A stretch of 64,000 nt of DNA from PoT sp049331405 (GTDB lineage: Bacteria > Planctomycetota > Planctomycetia > Isosphaerales > Isosphaeraceae), in the NCBI RefSeq assembly GCF_049331405.1, contig NZ_CP186274.1, positions 2,294,001-2,358,000 on the forward strand, read 5' to 3'. The translations under genes and the position numbers were made by a program. Numbering within the stretch: position 1 is the first letter of the stretch; every line of letters starts with the position of its first letter. This document shows positions 19,340 to 27,971 of this stretch, in pieces. The notes beneath the pieces were generated by a model. The model was not told the DNA's origin, searched no databases, and worked only from the letters and a program-made list of their open reading frames with translations.

Positions 19340-20938
19340 GTGCTTCTCGCTCCTGGCGGGTCGCTCGGGGGCAAGCGAGAGCGTGGCGGCGGCGTCTTCG
19401 CCGGACCGGCGGTGCTCGCCGGCGGCATTATCGCCGCGACGTACCTCGTCTCGACGCGGCCGCCATCGCCGCCGCCGGTCGCGGCTGCACCTCCCCCGCC
19501 GGTGACGTTCAACGTACCGGAGTTCAAATTGCCCGAATTCAAGGTCCCGGAATTCAGGATGCCGGAGATCAAGCTGCCCGAGGTCAATCTCCCCGAGGTC
19601 GACCCGGCAGAGCTGGCCAGGAGGGAGGCCGAGCGGCTCGCGGCGCTCCAGAAGCTCGCGGAGGACGCCAAGGCCGCCCTCGTCCACGAGGAGACGCCCG
19701 AGGATGCGGAGGGGAAGAGGAGGGCGGCCATCCGGGCCCATAACGCCCGCGCCTCGCAGATGATGGATGCCTACATGTCGGGTGTCATGAACGAGGAGGT
19801 GAATCGCTGGGAAATGGAGGAGCAACAGATCCAGGACTACGGCAACTCACTCATGCGGCCGCGCCATTACACCCTCCCCCCCGGGGTCGCACATGGTCCG
19901 CTGACCGGCGTCGGGCGCGGGGACGGATTCCCTCGCCTGTCGTGGCCGCGAACATCGGAGCAAAATAACATAAACAAATTCATTTTCCACAATTCCAGGC
20001 GAGGTCACGAGGCCGAGTTCGCCGCGGAGATACTCAACCTCCACGTCGACCCGGGGCCAAACCAAGGCGATCCAGTTCGGGGGCGTCATGTTCGCGATCC
20101 ACCTCGCGATGTGCCGCGCGGACCACGAATTGAACGCCCTCCGCCTAGCCCCGTCGAGGAACTGAATCGGGAACATACATGCAACTGCGAGAATACATCG
20201 GGAGTATCGACCCGCGAGGATACCTCGCGCATCTATCGCGCATCGCGACCCGCGAGGATCTGCATTACCCCTGATCGTCGCCGTCGCGGGGGCGGCGATC
20301 TTGTCGGGGAGGCGGCTGCTGGCCGGCGGGCCGGGCGGCAGGAAGGCCGACGCCCTGGCGTCCCTCTCGCTCGCCGTCATGGTCCCCTCGTTCGGCGAGC
20401 TTACCTGACGCGGCCCGAGCGGGTGGTCGAGAAGGAGGTCGTCCGAACGGTCGTGGAGGAGAGGCCCATGATCGTCGCCACTTTCGACGCCGCCGCGGAG
20501 GCGATGCAGGCCCGCCAGCTCGAACGGATGTCGGGCCAGCCACATGACTTGAAGGGGCGACTCGGCCGCGATGAGTCCCCGCGGAAGCGCAAGGAGGCCG
20601 AGACCGCGAGCTTGGCCGACCGGCTGCAGCGGATGACGCCGGACACGTCGGCCTCGTTCGTCGCGGCGCTAGAGAAACAGGAGACGCGGTGGGATTCCCT
20701 CCAAGACGACCGGGCGGGCCACGACGCCACGAGGTATGCGTACACCTTCGAGGCCTTCTACCGGTTCTTCCGCGAGTACATCCACGTGCGTCCGAACATC
20801 GGGACGCAATTCGAGGGCAAGCGGGGCACCGTCTGGTATCAGCCTCGCTGCGCACAATGCGAGGCGAACCTGGCGATCAGGCGCCGGATGGACGAGGTCT
20901 TCGGCAATTATGAGGAGGCGAAGGCGAATGGCCGTTGA
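19340..20938 (+). CDS. Proline-rich membrane-anchored coiled-coil protein fused in frame to a second protein (probable degraded junction)
   Basis: A 532-codon frame from a GTG at 19340 that appears to be two genes. Its first 190 residues have one hydrophobic segment (GPAVLAGGIIAATYLVS), a Pro-rich linker with repeated LPEF/MPEI/LPEV motifs, and a charged helix ending in RPRHYTLPPGVAH. This plan matches the 229-residue protein at 38.6-39.2 kb closely enough to call them relatives. The middle (about 19920-20400) looks degenerate, with plausible short peptides in other frames, one of them a small hydrophobic peptide ending at 20408. The last 156 residues (from an ATG at 20468 with GGAGGAG upstream) form a separate soluble protein with a CAQC motif near its end. 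I infer a decayed paralogous cluster with two original genes. Confidence 0.5.
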   Translation: MLLAPGGSLGGKRERGGGVFAGPAVLAGGIIAATYLVSTRPPSPPPVAAAPPPPVTFNVPEFKLPEFKVPEFRMPEIKLPEVNLPEVDPAELARREAERLAALQKLAEDAKAALVHEETPEDAEGKRRAAIRAHNARASQMMDAYMSGVMNEEVNRWEMEEQQIQDYGNSLMRPRHYTLPPGVAHGPLTGVGRGDGFPRLSWPRTSEQNNINKFIFHNSRRGHEAEFAAEILNLHVDPGPNQGDPVRGRHVRDPPRDVPRGPRIERPPPSPVEELNREHTCNCENTSGVSTREDTSRIYRASRPARICITPDRRRRGGGDLVGEAAAGRRAGRQEGRRPGVPLARRHGPLVRRAYLTRPERVVEKEVVRTVVEERPMIVATFDAAAEAMQARQLERMSGQPHDLKGRLGRDESPRKRKEAETASLADRLQRMTPDTSASFVAALEKQETRWDSLQDDRAGHDATRYAYTFEAFYRFFREYIHVRPNIGTQFEGKRGTVWYQPRCAQCEANLAIRRRMDEVFGNYEEAKANGR

Positions 20939-21503
20939 TGATATCCCGGTCGGTGAAGAGTTGAGGCGATCGGAAGGCCGCCCGCCGGGGCCCGTCGCGG
21001 TGATCTCATGCCCCGGGTGCCTGAGGCAGTCTCGGACCGACCCTTCGCTGGACGGGAGGTTGGGGAGATGCTCGGAGTGCGACGCGCATTTCGCGATCAG
21101 CGTGCCGACCCTGCTGCCCGGCGGCGCGGTCCACACCTACGACGCGCCGCTCGAGGTCCGCTACGAGTTCTTCGAGGGCGCGTGCCGCGAGCAGTCTTCG
21201 AGATCTCGGGAGGTATTGAGGCTCGCCGGCCGGCCCGTCACCGCAGGCGACCTCATCGGCATCATCCGCTCGCTGCCGCAGGACCGATCGGCGATAAGGG
21301 ACGCATCCTGGCGGGCGGGCCTCCTCTACGAGGCGATGGGGCCGCATACGACAGGCTGCGCGAGACCTGGGGATGATCGCAGGTTGTGGGCCGTCTCGGC
21401 CTATTTCTGCGAGCGAGTCCCGTCCATGTCCCGATCCGCCCTCGGGACGCTCGAGGCGGCGGCCTCAGGCCTGCTCGAAGGGCTGGGAGAGGAGGGGGAT
21501 TGA
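20928..21503 (+). CDS. Zinc-ribbon protein of unknown function
   Basis: A 191-residue protein from the ATG at 20928, overlapping the preceding frame by 11 nt, which suggests translational coupling. Residues 27-55 contain CPGC then CSEC, spaced as in a zinc ribbon. The rest is mainly helical (AGDLIGIIRSLPQDRSAIRDASWRAGLLYEAM, SRSALGTLEAAASGLLEGLG). No membrane segment. Its partner upstream also ends in a Cys pair. Function unknown. Confidence 0.6.
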   Translation: MAVDDIPVGEELRRSEGRPPGPVAVISCPGCLRQSRTDPSLDGRLGRCSECDAHFAISVPTLLPGGAVHTYDAPLEVRYEFFEGACREQSSRSREVLRLAGRPVTAGDLIGIIRSLPQDRSAIRDASWRAGLLYEAMGPHTTGCARPGDDRRLWAVSAYFCERVPSMSRSALGTLEAAASGLLEGLGEEGD

Positions 21504-21579
21504 GCGACGCCCGATCGACGGACGGGCCCGCTGGAACGATTCGCCGCCCGGATGGGCTGGTGAGATTGACGCCCATGGA

Positions 21580-21936
21580 TGGGGATTTTATTTCGGGCGA
21601 CAGGCACGGCGCCGTCTTGAAATGGCCGAGGGAATGGCGATGCGGGGAGTCGAGGAGGATGCGATCCCGATCCCTATCGCGGGGTGGCACGTGGCGAAGC
21701 GTCTGGTGATCCCGGCGAACGTGGTGATGCACCGGCTGCCGGCCTACACGCCGGAGCTGCAGCCGGCGGAGCCGCTATGGCCCCTGTTGCGCGAGGCGGT
21801 GGCGAACCAGGCGTTCGACGACCTGGATTCTCTGCAAGGGACCATGGTGGAGCGATGCCGCTGGCTGATCGACCACCCCGAGGTCGTACGCGGGGCTGTC
21901 GGGTTCCGGTGGGCCGCTGCCCTCAATAGTCTGTGA
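21580..21936 (+). pseudogene. IS630-family transposase, C-terminal fragment
   Basis: The plus strand reads GWHVAKRLVIPANVVMHRLP, then AYTPELQPAEPLWPLLREAVAN and LIDHPEVVRGAVGFRW. This is the C-terminal DDE-endonuclease part of an IS630-type transposase, including the PAYTPELQPAEPLW segment with the last catalytic acidic residue. The N-terminal helix-turn-helix and first catalytic Asp are missing, so it is a remnant. Confidence 0.75.
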
Positions 21937-22057
21937 TCCACAAGATTCGGTATGAGCAGGGGGGGCTGGACGAGTCGAGCTCCCAGATTGAGGACGCCAC
22001 CTCGATATTTCACCTCGGCGAGCGAATGCCCTGCGGACCACCACGTGGCATGGGGTT

Positions 22058-22483
22058 ATGACGATGAGCGTCGGGACCAACTCAGCCGCCATTGCCGCGG
22101 CCGCCATGGCGGAATTGATGAGGCAAGAGGAAGAAGAGATGACCCCCTATAGCGATAAAGACTTGGCCGAGGGCTGGGAATTCAAGATCGTGCGAGGGGC
22201 CATGGGGGCGTTCAGCAGGCCCGAACGGCTCCGCGCCGTGCTCGATGAGGAGAAGAAAGGCGGATGGGTCCTGGTCGAGAAATTCGATGATTGCCGCATC
22301 CGCCTGAAGAGACGCGCCGGTACTAAGATCTTGGATGGGGATTTCGCTGAAGGTTACGACCCTTATCGGACTTCCTTACCTGTCTCGGAGAAAACTCGGG
22401 CGATCCTTATCGGCGTCATTGGTGCTCTACTCCTTGGTTTCATCCTCATCGGAATCATTGCTGCAATTATGTCGTCGTTTTAG
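22058..22483 (+). CDS. Hypothetical protein with C-terminal membrane anchor
   Basis: A 141-residue protein. Its soluble part has a conserved-looking core (EGWEFKIVRGAMGAFSRPERLRAV, then WVLVEKFDDCRIRLKR) ending with DPYRTS, followed by one strong hydrophobic helix (ILIGVIGALLLGFILIGIIAAIM) at the C-terminus. It is thus probably a tail-anchored cytosolic domain. I have the impression of a family shared by cyanobacteria and planctomycetes, without known function. The ATG at 22058 or 22064 could be used. It stands alone. Confidence 0.7.
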   Translation: MTMSVGTNSAAIAAAAMAELMRQEEEEMTPYSDKDLAEGWEFKIVRGAMGAFSRPERLRAVLDEEKKGGWVLVEKFDDCRIRLKRRAGTKILDGDFAEGYDPYRTSLPVSEKTRAILIGVIGALLLGFILIGIIAAIMSSF

Positions 22484-22596
22484 ATTCGTATGCCCGAGCA
22501 GGAGGCGCTGCCCCTGGACTAACTCCTACGAGTCTGGTTCCAACCGCGACAAAATTTGATATCCTAGCGGATTTCGCGAGGTGGGCTCCCTGCATA

Positions 22597-23943
22597 TCAT
22601 TTATTGTCGGCCTTTTTGGCTTTCTTCCTCGCGGCCTTGCGGGCGACCTTGGCCGGATTGCGGGCCTTGGACGCTTGCTCGGCGTCCCAGGCGTCCCATC
22701 GGGCTTTAAGCTCCTTCACCTGGTCGGGCTTTGCGGCCGCCAAGTCGTGCTGCTCGCGGAGGTCGGCGGCCAGGTCGAACAGCTCTGGGGCGTCGTCTCC
22801 GGGCCCGCCGTGCACCAGCTTCCAGTCGCCGTGGCGGATCGCCCACTTGCCGTCGATCTTCCAGAATAGCGTCTGATGCGGCCGATCGAGGTTTGCGCCC
22901 GACAGATACGGCAGCAGGTCCACGCCGTCGAGCTTCCAGGACGGCTCGACCTTCGCTCCGGCCGCCGCGAGGAACGTCGGCATCATGTCGAGCTGCACGA
23001 CGGGCTTGTCGTAGACGACGCCGGCCGGCAGGTGGCCAGGCCACCGGATCATGAACGGGATGCGGATGCCACCCTCCCAGGCGGTGTTCTTGCGGCCGCG
23101 GAGCGGGTCGTTGCCGTCGGGGTGGTTGGGCGCCCCGTTGTCGCTGATGAAGACGACGATCGTGCGGTCATCTTGCCCTAGCTCGCGGACCTTGGCAAGC
23201 ACCGCGCCCACGGCGTCGTCCATCGCCGCCGTCATGGCGAACAGGGTCCGGTCGGCCTTATTGGGGACGTCCGCGAAACGCCGGAGATACTTGTCGGGCG
23301 CGTCGCGCGGCGCGTGGACCGCGTTGAACGGCAGGTAGAGGAACCACGGGCCATCCTTGTGCCGCTCGATCCAGTCGACGCTGCGGGCCGCGAATGCGTC
23401 GGTGGTGTAGAACTCGGGGTCGCCAACAGGACGGACGGACGTCGCGAGCCGCGAGTCGATGAAGCCGTTCGGCTTGAAGTATGAGCCGGGATTGCCGATC
23501 ACCCCATAGTATTCTCCGAAGCCCCTGGCGGTGGGCAGGCGGTCGGGGGCGTGCCCCAGATGCCACTTGCCGACCATCCCGGTGGCGTAGCCCAGCGCCT
23601 TCATGCGGTCGGCCATCGTGACTTCCGTCAGTGGCAGGCCACCCGGGGCCATCTCGTTGTTCTCGTGGCCGTAACGCGTGGGGTAGCGTCCGGTCATCAG
23701 GCCCGCTCGCGAGGGCGAGCAGAGTGGGGCCGACACGTAGCCCTGCGTGCACCGCACGCCGCGGGCCGCGATCGAGTCGATGTTGGGCGTCGGCACGTGC
23801 TTGCCGCCATAGCAGCTCAGCTCGTTGTAACCGAGGTCGTCGGCGTAGATCAGCAGGACGTTGGGCCGGTCGGCGGCCGCGGTGAGTTTTGCAGGACCGA
23901 GCACCACGCTCAAGGCAAGGACCGTCGGAACGAGCGTCTTCAT
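22597..23943 (-). CDS. Secreted arylsulfatase-type sulfatase
   Basis: A 448-residue family S1 (formylglycine-dependent) sulfatase, which hydrolyses sulfate esters, in planctomycetes typically on algal or host polysaccharides. A signal peptide covers about residues 1-24. The metal-binding DD is at 35-36, and the active-site signature CSPSRAGLMTGRYP begins with C75, the residue converted to formylglycine; a downstream KWHLGH and SDNGAPN supply further catalytic and metal ligands. The C-terminus has an unusual Lys/Ala-rich tail. The ATG at 23943 has GGGAG 5 nt upstream. No maturation enzyme or other sulfatase is adjacent. Confidence 0.93.
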   Translation of the reverse strand: MKTLVPTVLALSVVLGPAKLTAAADRPNVLLIYADDLGYNELSCYGGKHVPTPNIDSIAARGVRCTQGYVSAPLCSPSRAGLMTGRYPTRYGHENNEMAPGGLPLTEVTMADRMKALGYATGMVGKWHLGHAPDRLPTARGFGEYYGVIGNPGSYFKPNGFIDSRLATSVRPVGDPEFYTTDAFAARSVDWIERHKDGPWFLYLPFNAVHAPRDAPDKYLRRFADVPNKADRTLFAMTAAMDDAVGAVLAKVRELGQDDRTIVVFISDNGAPNHPDGNDPLRGRKNTAWEGGIRIPFMIRWPGHLPAGVVYDKPVVQLDMMPTFLAAAGAKVEPSWKLDGVDLLPYLSGANLDRPHQTLFWKIDGKWAIRHGDWKLVHGGPGDDAPELFDLAADLREQHDLAAAKPDQVKELKARWDAWDAEQASKARNPAKVARKAARKKAKKADNK

Positions 23944-24213
23944 CGCGTCTCCCGATCTCACTAGGGCATCGAATCCTCACCCGGTCCCTGCAGACCGGGA
24001 GGGCATCGCACATTTCCTAGCAAATACCGCCAGGGAAGGCAACGATATCGGGAGGCGTGCGCGGTTCTCCGGACTTCGTCCGATCCACCGATCGGAAGGC
24101 GAGTGACCGGTTGTTAAAATCATCACATCCTGTCCATAGCAATGGCCTCTGGCAAGTTCGGGATTCCGAAGCCAGGTAGTCATTCCCTATCCGGCTTTCG
24201 TCCTTTCCGGCGT

Positions 24214-25131
24214 TCAATGGCCCGCATCCGTCTCTCGCAGGTCACGATAAACCGCGGCGACATTCACGGTCTTGTGCGCCCACTCGAAGAGGCTGTATTC
24301 GCCGTACTCGGTCATGGAGGCGGCACCGAGCGTGTCCTCGACCGATCGACCCTCGTCGATCGCTGCATGAACGGCGTCGTCCAGCTCCAGGAGGTAACGG
24401 AGGGGGAACTCGATATCGGCGCGGCGCATCGGCCGGCCATGTCCGGGGATTATAGTCGCATCCTCCGGCAGGAAGTCCCGCACCCGGCCCAGGGTCGCGA
24501 TCGTCTCTCTGTGCCGCCCCTCGAGGAGCCAGGGCAGGGCGGGCGATGGTGCCTGGATCATGTTGCCCACCCAGAGCACCCTCGCAACGGGCTCCCACAC
24601 GACGAGGTCGCCCGGCGTCTGCGCGAACCCGAAGTGCCGCACCTCGACGGTCCTGCCTCCGAGATCGACGCTGAGCATCTCGGGCACGGCGATGTCGGCG
24701 GTGCGCGGTTGCACTCGCTCGATGCCTTTACCCTGGCCCATGAGGCCGATCATGAATCGGCGATCTTCCTCGAAATTCTCATCCATGTATCTCTTGGTCG
24801 CCGGATGCTGGATCACGACGGCGGCCTCCGGGAAGAGGAAGTTCCCGTAGGCATGGTCGCCGTGGTAGCTCGTGTTGACAAGATAACGGATCGGCTTCGA
24901 TGTCGCCTGGCGCACGAGCCCGATGAGCTGCGAGGCGAGGTCCCCGTTCAGCATCGATTCGACGACGAGGACGCCCCGCTCGCCAATCACGAAACCCGCC
25001 GTGGTCCCGACATGGTCCTTGGCGAGCACGTCGTCCGGCAGGACCGCGAACACGCCGGGTGCGAGCTCTTTCGAGGTGAGGTTGACCCTCGCGGCATCCC
25101 AGGGTGGCGGCGCTTCACCATTCGGCATCAT
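24214..25131 (-). CDS. Metallo-beta-lactamase-fold hydrolase
   Basis: A 305-residue protein with the MBL fold. The metal motif reads NTSYHGDHAYGN, so the first His of the usual HxHxDH is Ser here; later ligands are suggested by PGHGRPM. This looks like the SoxH/lactonase-like branch of hydrolases with unassigned substrate. AGGAGG lies 5 nt upstream of the ATG at 25131. It is the last gene of a minus-strand operon, starting 11 nt after the disulfide oxidoreductase stop. No signal peptide, so cytosolic. Confidence 0.85.
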   Translation of the reverse strand: MMPNGEAPPPWDAARVNLTSKELAPGVFAVLPDDVLAKDHVGTTAGFVIGERGVLVVESMLNGDLASQLIGLVRQATSKPIRYLVNTSYHGDHAYGNFLFPEAAVVIQHPATKRYMDENFEEDRRFMIGLMGQGKGIERVQPRTADIAVPEMLSVDLGGRTVEVRHFGFAQTPGDLVVWEPVARVLWVGNMIQAPSPALPWLLEGRHRETIATLGRVRDFLPEDATIIPGHGRPMRRADIEFPLRYLLELDDAVHAAIDEGRSVEDTLGAASMTEYGEYSLFEWAHKTVNVAAVYRDLRETDAGH

Positions 25132-25142
25132 GATCGCCTCCT

Positions 25143-26522
25143 TCAGCCGTTCGGCACGGACGAGAAAAGCTCGGCGAGTCCCTCGGCCATCGTCGGGTGG
25201 GTCAGGACGGCATCGCTCAGGGCCGTGTACGGCAGGCCCGCCAGCATCGCGACCTGGACGACGGCCATGACTTCCCCCGCCTCCGGGCCGAACGCGGTGA
25301 AACCCAGGATGCGGTTGCCTTCCGCCTCGACGAGCGCCTTGTAGAAGCCCCGAGTCTCGGAGAGCGTGTGTGCTCTCAGGACGCCCGGCATCGGAAGCTT
25401 GGCCAGGCGGTATTTCACGCCGCCATCCTTGGCCTCCCTCTCGCTCAGGCCAACCCGGGCCAGCTCTGGGTCGGTGAACAGGCAGTAGGGCACCTGCCGC
25501 CCGGTCGTCACGCGGTCCCCGCCGGTGAGGTTGGCCAGGAGCACCCGGAAATCGTCCTCGCCGATATGCGTGAAGTGGGGACTCCCCGCGCAGTCTCCCG
25601 CCGCCCACACGCCCTCGGCCGTCGTCCGCAGCCGCTCATCGACCTTGACGTGACCCCGCCCGTCAGTCTCCACCCCTACCGATTCCAGCCCGATGCCGTC
25701 GGTGTTCGGCGTCCTGCCCCCTGCGACGAGCAGGTGCGTCCCTTCAATTACGCCCCCCGCCGTATGCAGGCGCACGGACTCGCCGGACTTCCCCTCGACG
25801 CGATCGGCGGCCGTGCCGGTCCGGATTGCGATCCCCTCGTCGCGCAGGAGCTGCTCGACGGCCTCGGTTACGTCCGGGTCTTCGCGGTGGATAAGGGCAT
25901 TGTTGCGTTCGACGACGGTGACGCGACTGCCAAAGCGGCGGAAGGCTTGCGCCAGCTCAAGCCCCACATAGCCGCCGCCCAAGACGATCAGGTGTTCTGG
26001 CAACCGATCCAGCTCCAGGGCCTCGATATGCGTGAGGGGGCCGGATTCCGAGAGGCCGGGCGTGTCGTCGAGCCGGGCCCGCGAGCCGGTGTTGATGACG
26101 ACATTTCGTCCGCGAAGGGTCCGCGTGCCCCCTTCGTTGAGCGCGACCTCGATGCTTTTGGGCGCGATGAAACGCCCGCTCCCCATGATGAGCTCCGCGC
26201 CGCTGCCTCGGTATTTTTCGAGGTGCATCTCGACCAGCCCATCCACCATATTCCGCTTGCGGTCACGGACGGCGGCCATGTCGACCTTCCAGCCGTCGTG
26301 GGACACCCCGTACTCGGCACTGGTCTGGACGAAGTGGGCCACCTTGGCGCCGTGGATCACGTTCTTGCTGGGAAGGCAGGCGATGTTCGGGCAGGAGCCG
26401 CCCACGTAGCGCCGCTCGACGACAACTACCTTCTGTCCGCGCGAGGCCAGCGTCCAGGCGATTAGTTTGCCGGGGGCACCGCTTCCGAGGACGATCAGAT
26501 CGTAATCTTCGGGCTGAGACAT
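25143..26522 (-). CDS. FAD-dependent pyridine nucleotide-disulfide oxidoreductase (mercuric/dihydrolipoamide reductase-like)
   Basis: A 459-residue flavoprotein. The N-terminal FAD-binding motif is GSGAPG (residues 13-18), the redox-active cysteines are C44 and C49 in GGSCPNIACLPSK, the NAD(P)H motif is LGGGYVGLELAQAF, and a second FAD motif ends in VWAAGDCA. The C-terminal dimerisation domain has the catalytic HP pair (LTHPTMAEGL). The C-terminal Cys pair of true mercuric reductases is absent, so the substrate is open. Start at 26522 with GGAGGAA upstream. It lies between the DinB-like and MBL genes with gaps of 25 and 11 nt. Confidence 0.9.
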   Translation of the reverse strand: MSQPEDYDLIVLGSGAPGKLIAWTLASRGQKVVVVERRYVGGSCPNIACLPSKNVIHGAKVAHFVQTSAEYGVSHDGWKVDMAAVRDRKRNMVDGLVEMHLEKYRGSGAELIMGSGRFIAPKSIEVALNEGGTRTLRGRNVVINTGSRARLDDTPGLSESGPLTHIEALELDRLPEHLIVLGGGYVGLELAQAFRRFGSRVTVVERNNALIHREDPDVTEAVEQLLRDEGIAIRTGTAADRVEGKSGESVRLHTAGGVIEGTHLLVAGGRTPNTDGIGLESVGVETDGRGHVKVDERLRTTAEGVWAAGDCAGSPHFTHIGEDDFRVLLANLTGGDRVTTGRQVPYCLFTDPELARVGLSEREAKDGGVKYRLAKLPMPGVLRAHTLSETRGFYKALVEAEGNRILGFTAFGPEAGEVMAVVQVAMLAGLPYTALSDAVLTHPTMAEGLAELFSSVPNG

Positions 26523-26547
26523 GGATGGTTCCTCCGAACGGTGATAA

Positions 26548-27024
26548 TTACTCGGCGATCCCCAGTGCCTTCCTTTTCTCGACGACGAACGCCAGGTGGT
26601 GTTCCACATGCCCGGTAATCCCGGTCAGGAGTTGCCCCACCGTCTTCGTCACCTCCTCCCCCGTGACCTTGACCAGGATCAGTTTCCTATCGAGGGCGGA
26701 TTCGGGGAAGGACCCGACGATCCGGGCCGTCTGGTTGCGGATGGCCTCGAAAATGGTCAGCTCCTCCTCCACGTCCCGGGCTTCCACGGCGAGCTTCGCA
26801 GTCAATTCCTCGGCGGTCGCTGCCGGCAGCCTGAGCGTGTCTCGCTGAAGAGATGCACGGATGCGCGTCGCCGTCATCAGATCGGTGTCCGCGAGGTGGC
26901 AGAGCACTTCCATTGCGCTCCACTTCCCCTCGACGGGGTGTGCGTTGAGCTGGTCCCTGGTCATGCCGTCATAAGCATCACGCAGCGCGGTCGTCCCCGC
27001 CAGATAATCTTCGAGAATGCCCAT
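26548..27024 (-). CDS. DinB-like (DfsB/YfiT-type) four-helix protein
   Basis: A 158-residue helical protein beginning MGILEDYLAGTTALRDAYDG. Conserved metal-ligand positions of DinB-fold proteins are suggested by the His in VLCHLADTDL and those in GHVEHHLAFVVEKR. Such proteins are often metal-dependent thiol transferases (bacillithiol/mycothiol-type), but the reaction here is unknown. The start is supported by GGAGGGG. It is the second gene of the peroxiredoxin operon, which fits a thiol or oxidative stress role (inference). Confidence 0.85.
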   Translation of the reverse strand: MGILEDYLAGTTALRDAYDGMTRDQLNAHPVEGKWSAMEVLCHLADTDLMTATRIRASLQRDTLRLPAATAEELTAKLAVEARDVEEELTIFEAIRNQTARIVGSFPESALDRKLILVKVTGEEVTKTVGQLLTGITGHVEHHLAFVVEKRKALGIAE

Positions 27025-27090
27025 TACCCCTCCGGATCAAGCTGGCCGCCCCTGCTCGAGGCGGCGCGACCTCTTCTTTGTCCCCGGGCC

Positions 27091-27837
27091 TCAACGGGCC
27101 TTCTTCAAGCCCTTGAGGGCGGACACCACGTTCGAGGGCTCCGCCCTCTTGCGATAGTCGCCATCGACGAACGCGTAGCGGATGACCCCGCCCTTGTCGA
27201 TCACGTAGGTCGCGCCCAAGGGCAGCTCGTCGGGGGAGTCACCGTTGAACTTGCTCAGGTCCAGGCGGCCCTTCATCTGCTCGGCGACCACGGCGGGCAC
27301 TTTGTAGGCCACCCCGAAGGCGTGGGCGGCCTTGTTGCCCTTGTCGCTGAGCACTTCGAAGCCGAGGCCTCCCTTCTCGACCGTCGTCAGCGAATTGTCG
27401 GGCGTCTGGGGGGAGATGGCGACGAGGCTCGCCCCCTCGGCCTTGATCTCGGGCAGGACCTTCTGGAATCCCCTGAGGGCGATGTTGCAGTACGGGCACC
27501 AGCCCCCGCGATACCAGGTGACGACGACCGGACCGTTCTCGAGCAGGGAGGAGAGCTTGACTACCTTCCCCGACGCGTTCGGGAGTTCGAAGTCCGGCGC
27601 CTTGTCGCCGACCTTCAAGGCTTTCTCGAGCACCCCCGACTTCTTGACCTGCTCGATCCCCTCCTCATAGGCCTTGAGCCGTTCCGCCGGGGCCTTCGAG
27701 GCGATATCCTTCTGGAAGGCCTCGAGCTCGCGCTTGACGGGCCCGTCTTTCGCGAGCTCTTGCGCCGGGAGCGGGGCCGCGTGAAGCGCCAAGATGGCGA
27801 CCGCCAGCGAGAGGATGCGTTCCGGGAAGCGGGCCAT
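27091..27837 (-). CDS. Exported peroxiredoxin-like (AhpC/TSA) protein
   Basis: A 248-residue thioredoxin-fold protein. A signal peptide spans about residues 1-26 (ending PLPAQ), then a charged helix, then an AhpC/TSA domain with GGWCPYCNIALRGF (C114 and C117) in place of the usual peroxiredoxin PxxxTxxC. It probably reduces peroxides or disulfides in the periplasm. It is the first gene of the minus-strand operon peroxiredoxin, DinB-like, oxidoreductase, MBL. The promoter region is shared with the divergent TetR gene and contains a palindrome at 27894-27909, a likely operator. Confidence 0.88.
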   Translation of the reverse strand: MARFPERILSLAVAILALHAAPLPAQELAKDGPVKRELEAFQKDIASKAPAERLKAYEEGIEQVKKSGVLEKALKVGDKAPDFELPNASGKVVKLSSLLENGPVVVTWYRGGWCPYCNIALRGFQKVLPEIKAEGASLVAISPQTPDNSLTTVEKGGLGFEVLSDKGNKAAHAFGVAYKVPAVVAEQMKGRLDLSKFNGDSPDELPLGATYVIDKGGVIRYAFVDGDYRKRAEPSNVVSALKGLKKAR

Positions 27838-27858
27838 GATCGATCCCCCGAGATTGTG

Positions 27859-27877
27859 GCGCCCGGAATCCGGGCGC
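27859..27877. repeat. 9-bp inverted repeat in the peroxiredoxin leader
   Basis: GCGCCCGGA and TCCGGGCGC flank a single A. It lies about 20 nt upstream of the peroxiredoxin ATG on its transcript side, so it could form a hairpin in the leader or act as a protein site. Confidence 0.55.
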
Positions 27878-27893
27878 GGAGAGTTTGGCTTTC

Positions 27894-27909
27894 TGTACCC
27901 GACGGTACA
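27894..27909. promoter_or_regulatory. Probable TetR operator (TGTACC-N4-GGTACA)
   Basis: A perfect 6-bp inverted repeat with a 4-bp spacer lies between the divergent peroxiredoxin operon and the TetR gene, overlapping a TACAAT-like -10 box on the plus strand. Position and symmetry fit autoregulation by the adjacent TetR protein. Confidence 0.6.
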
Positions 27910-27971
27910 ATGAACTATAGCGGCCCATCAAGGGCCGCCCCCCCCCCCATTTCCCGGAGCCTGGAACCGCC

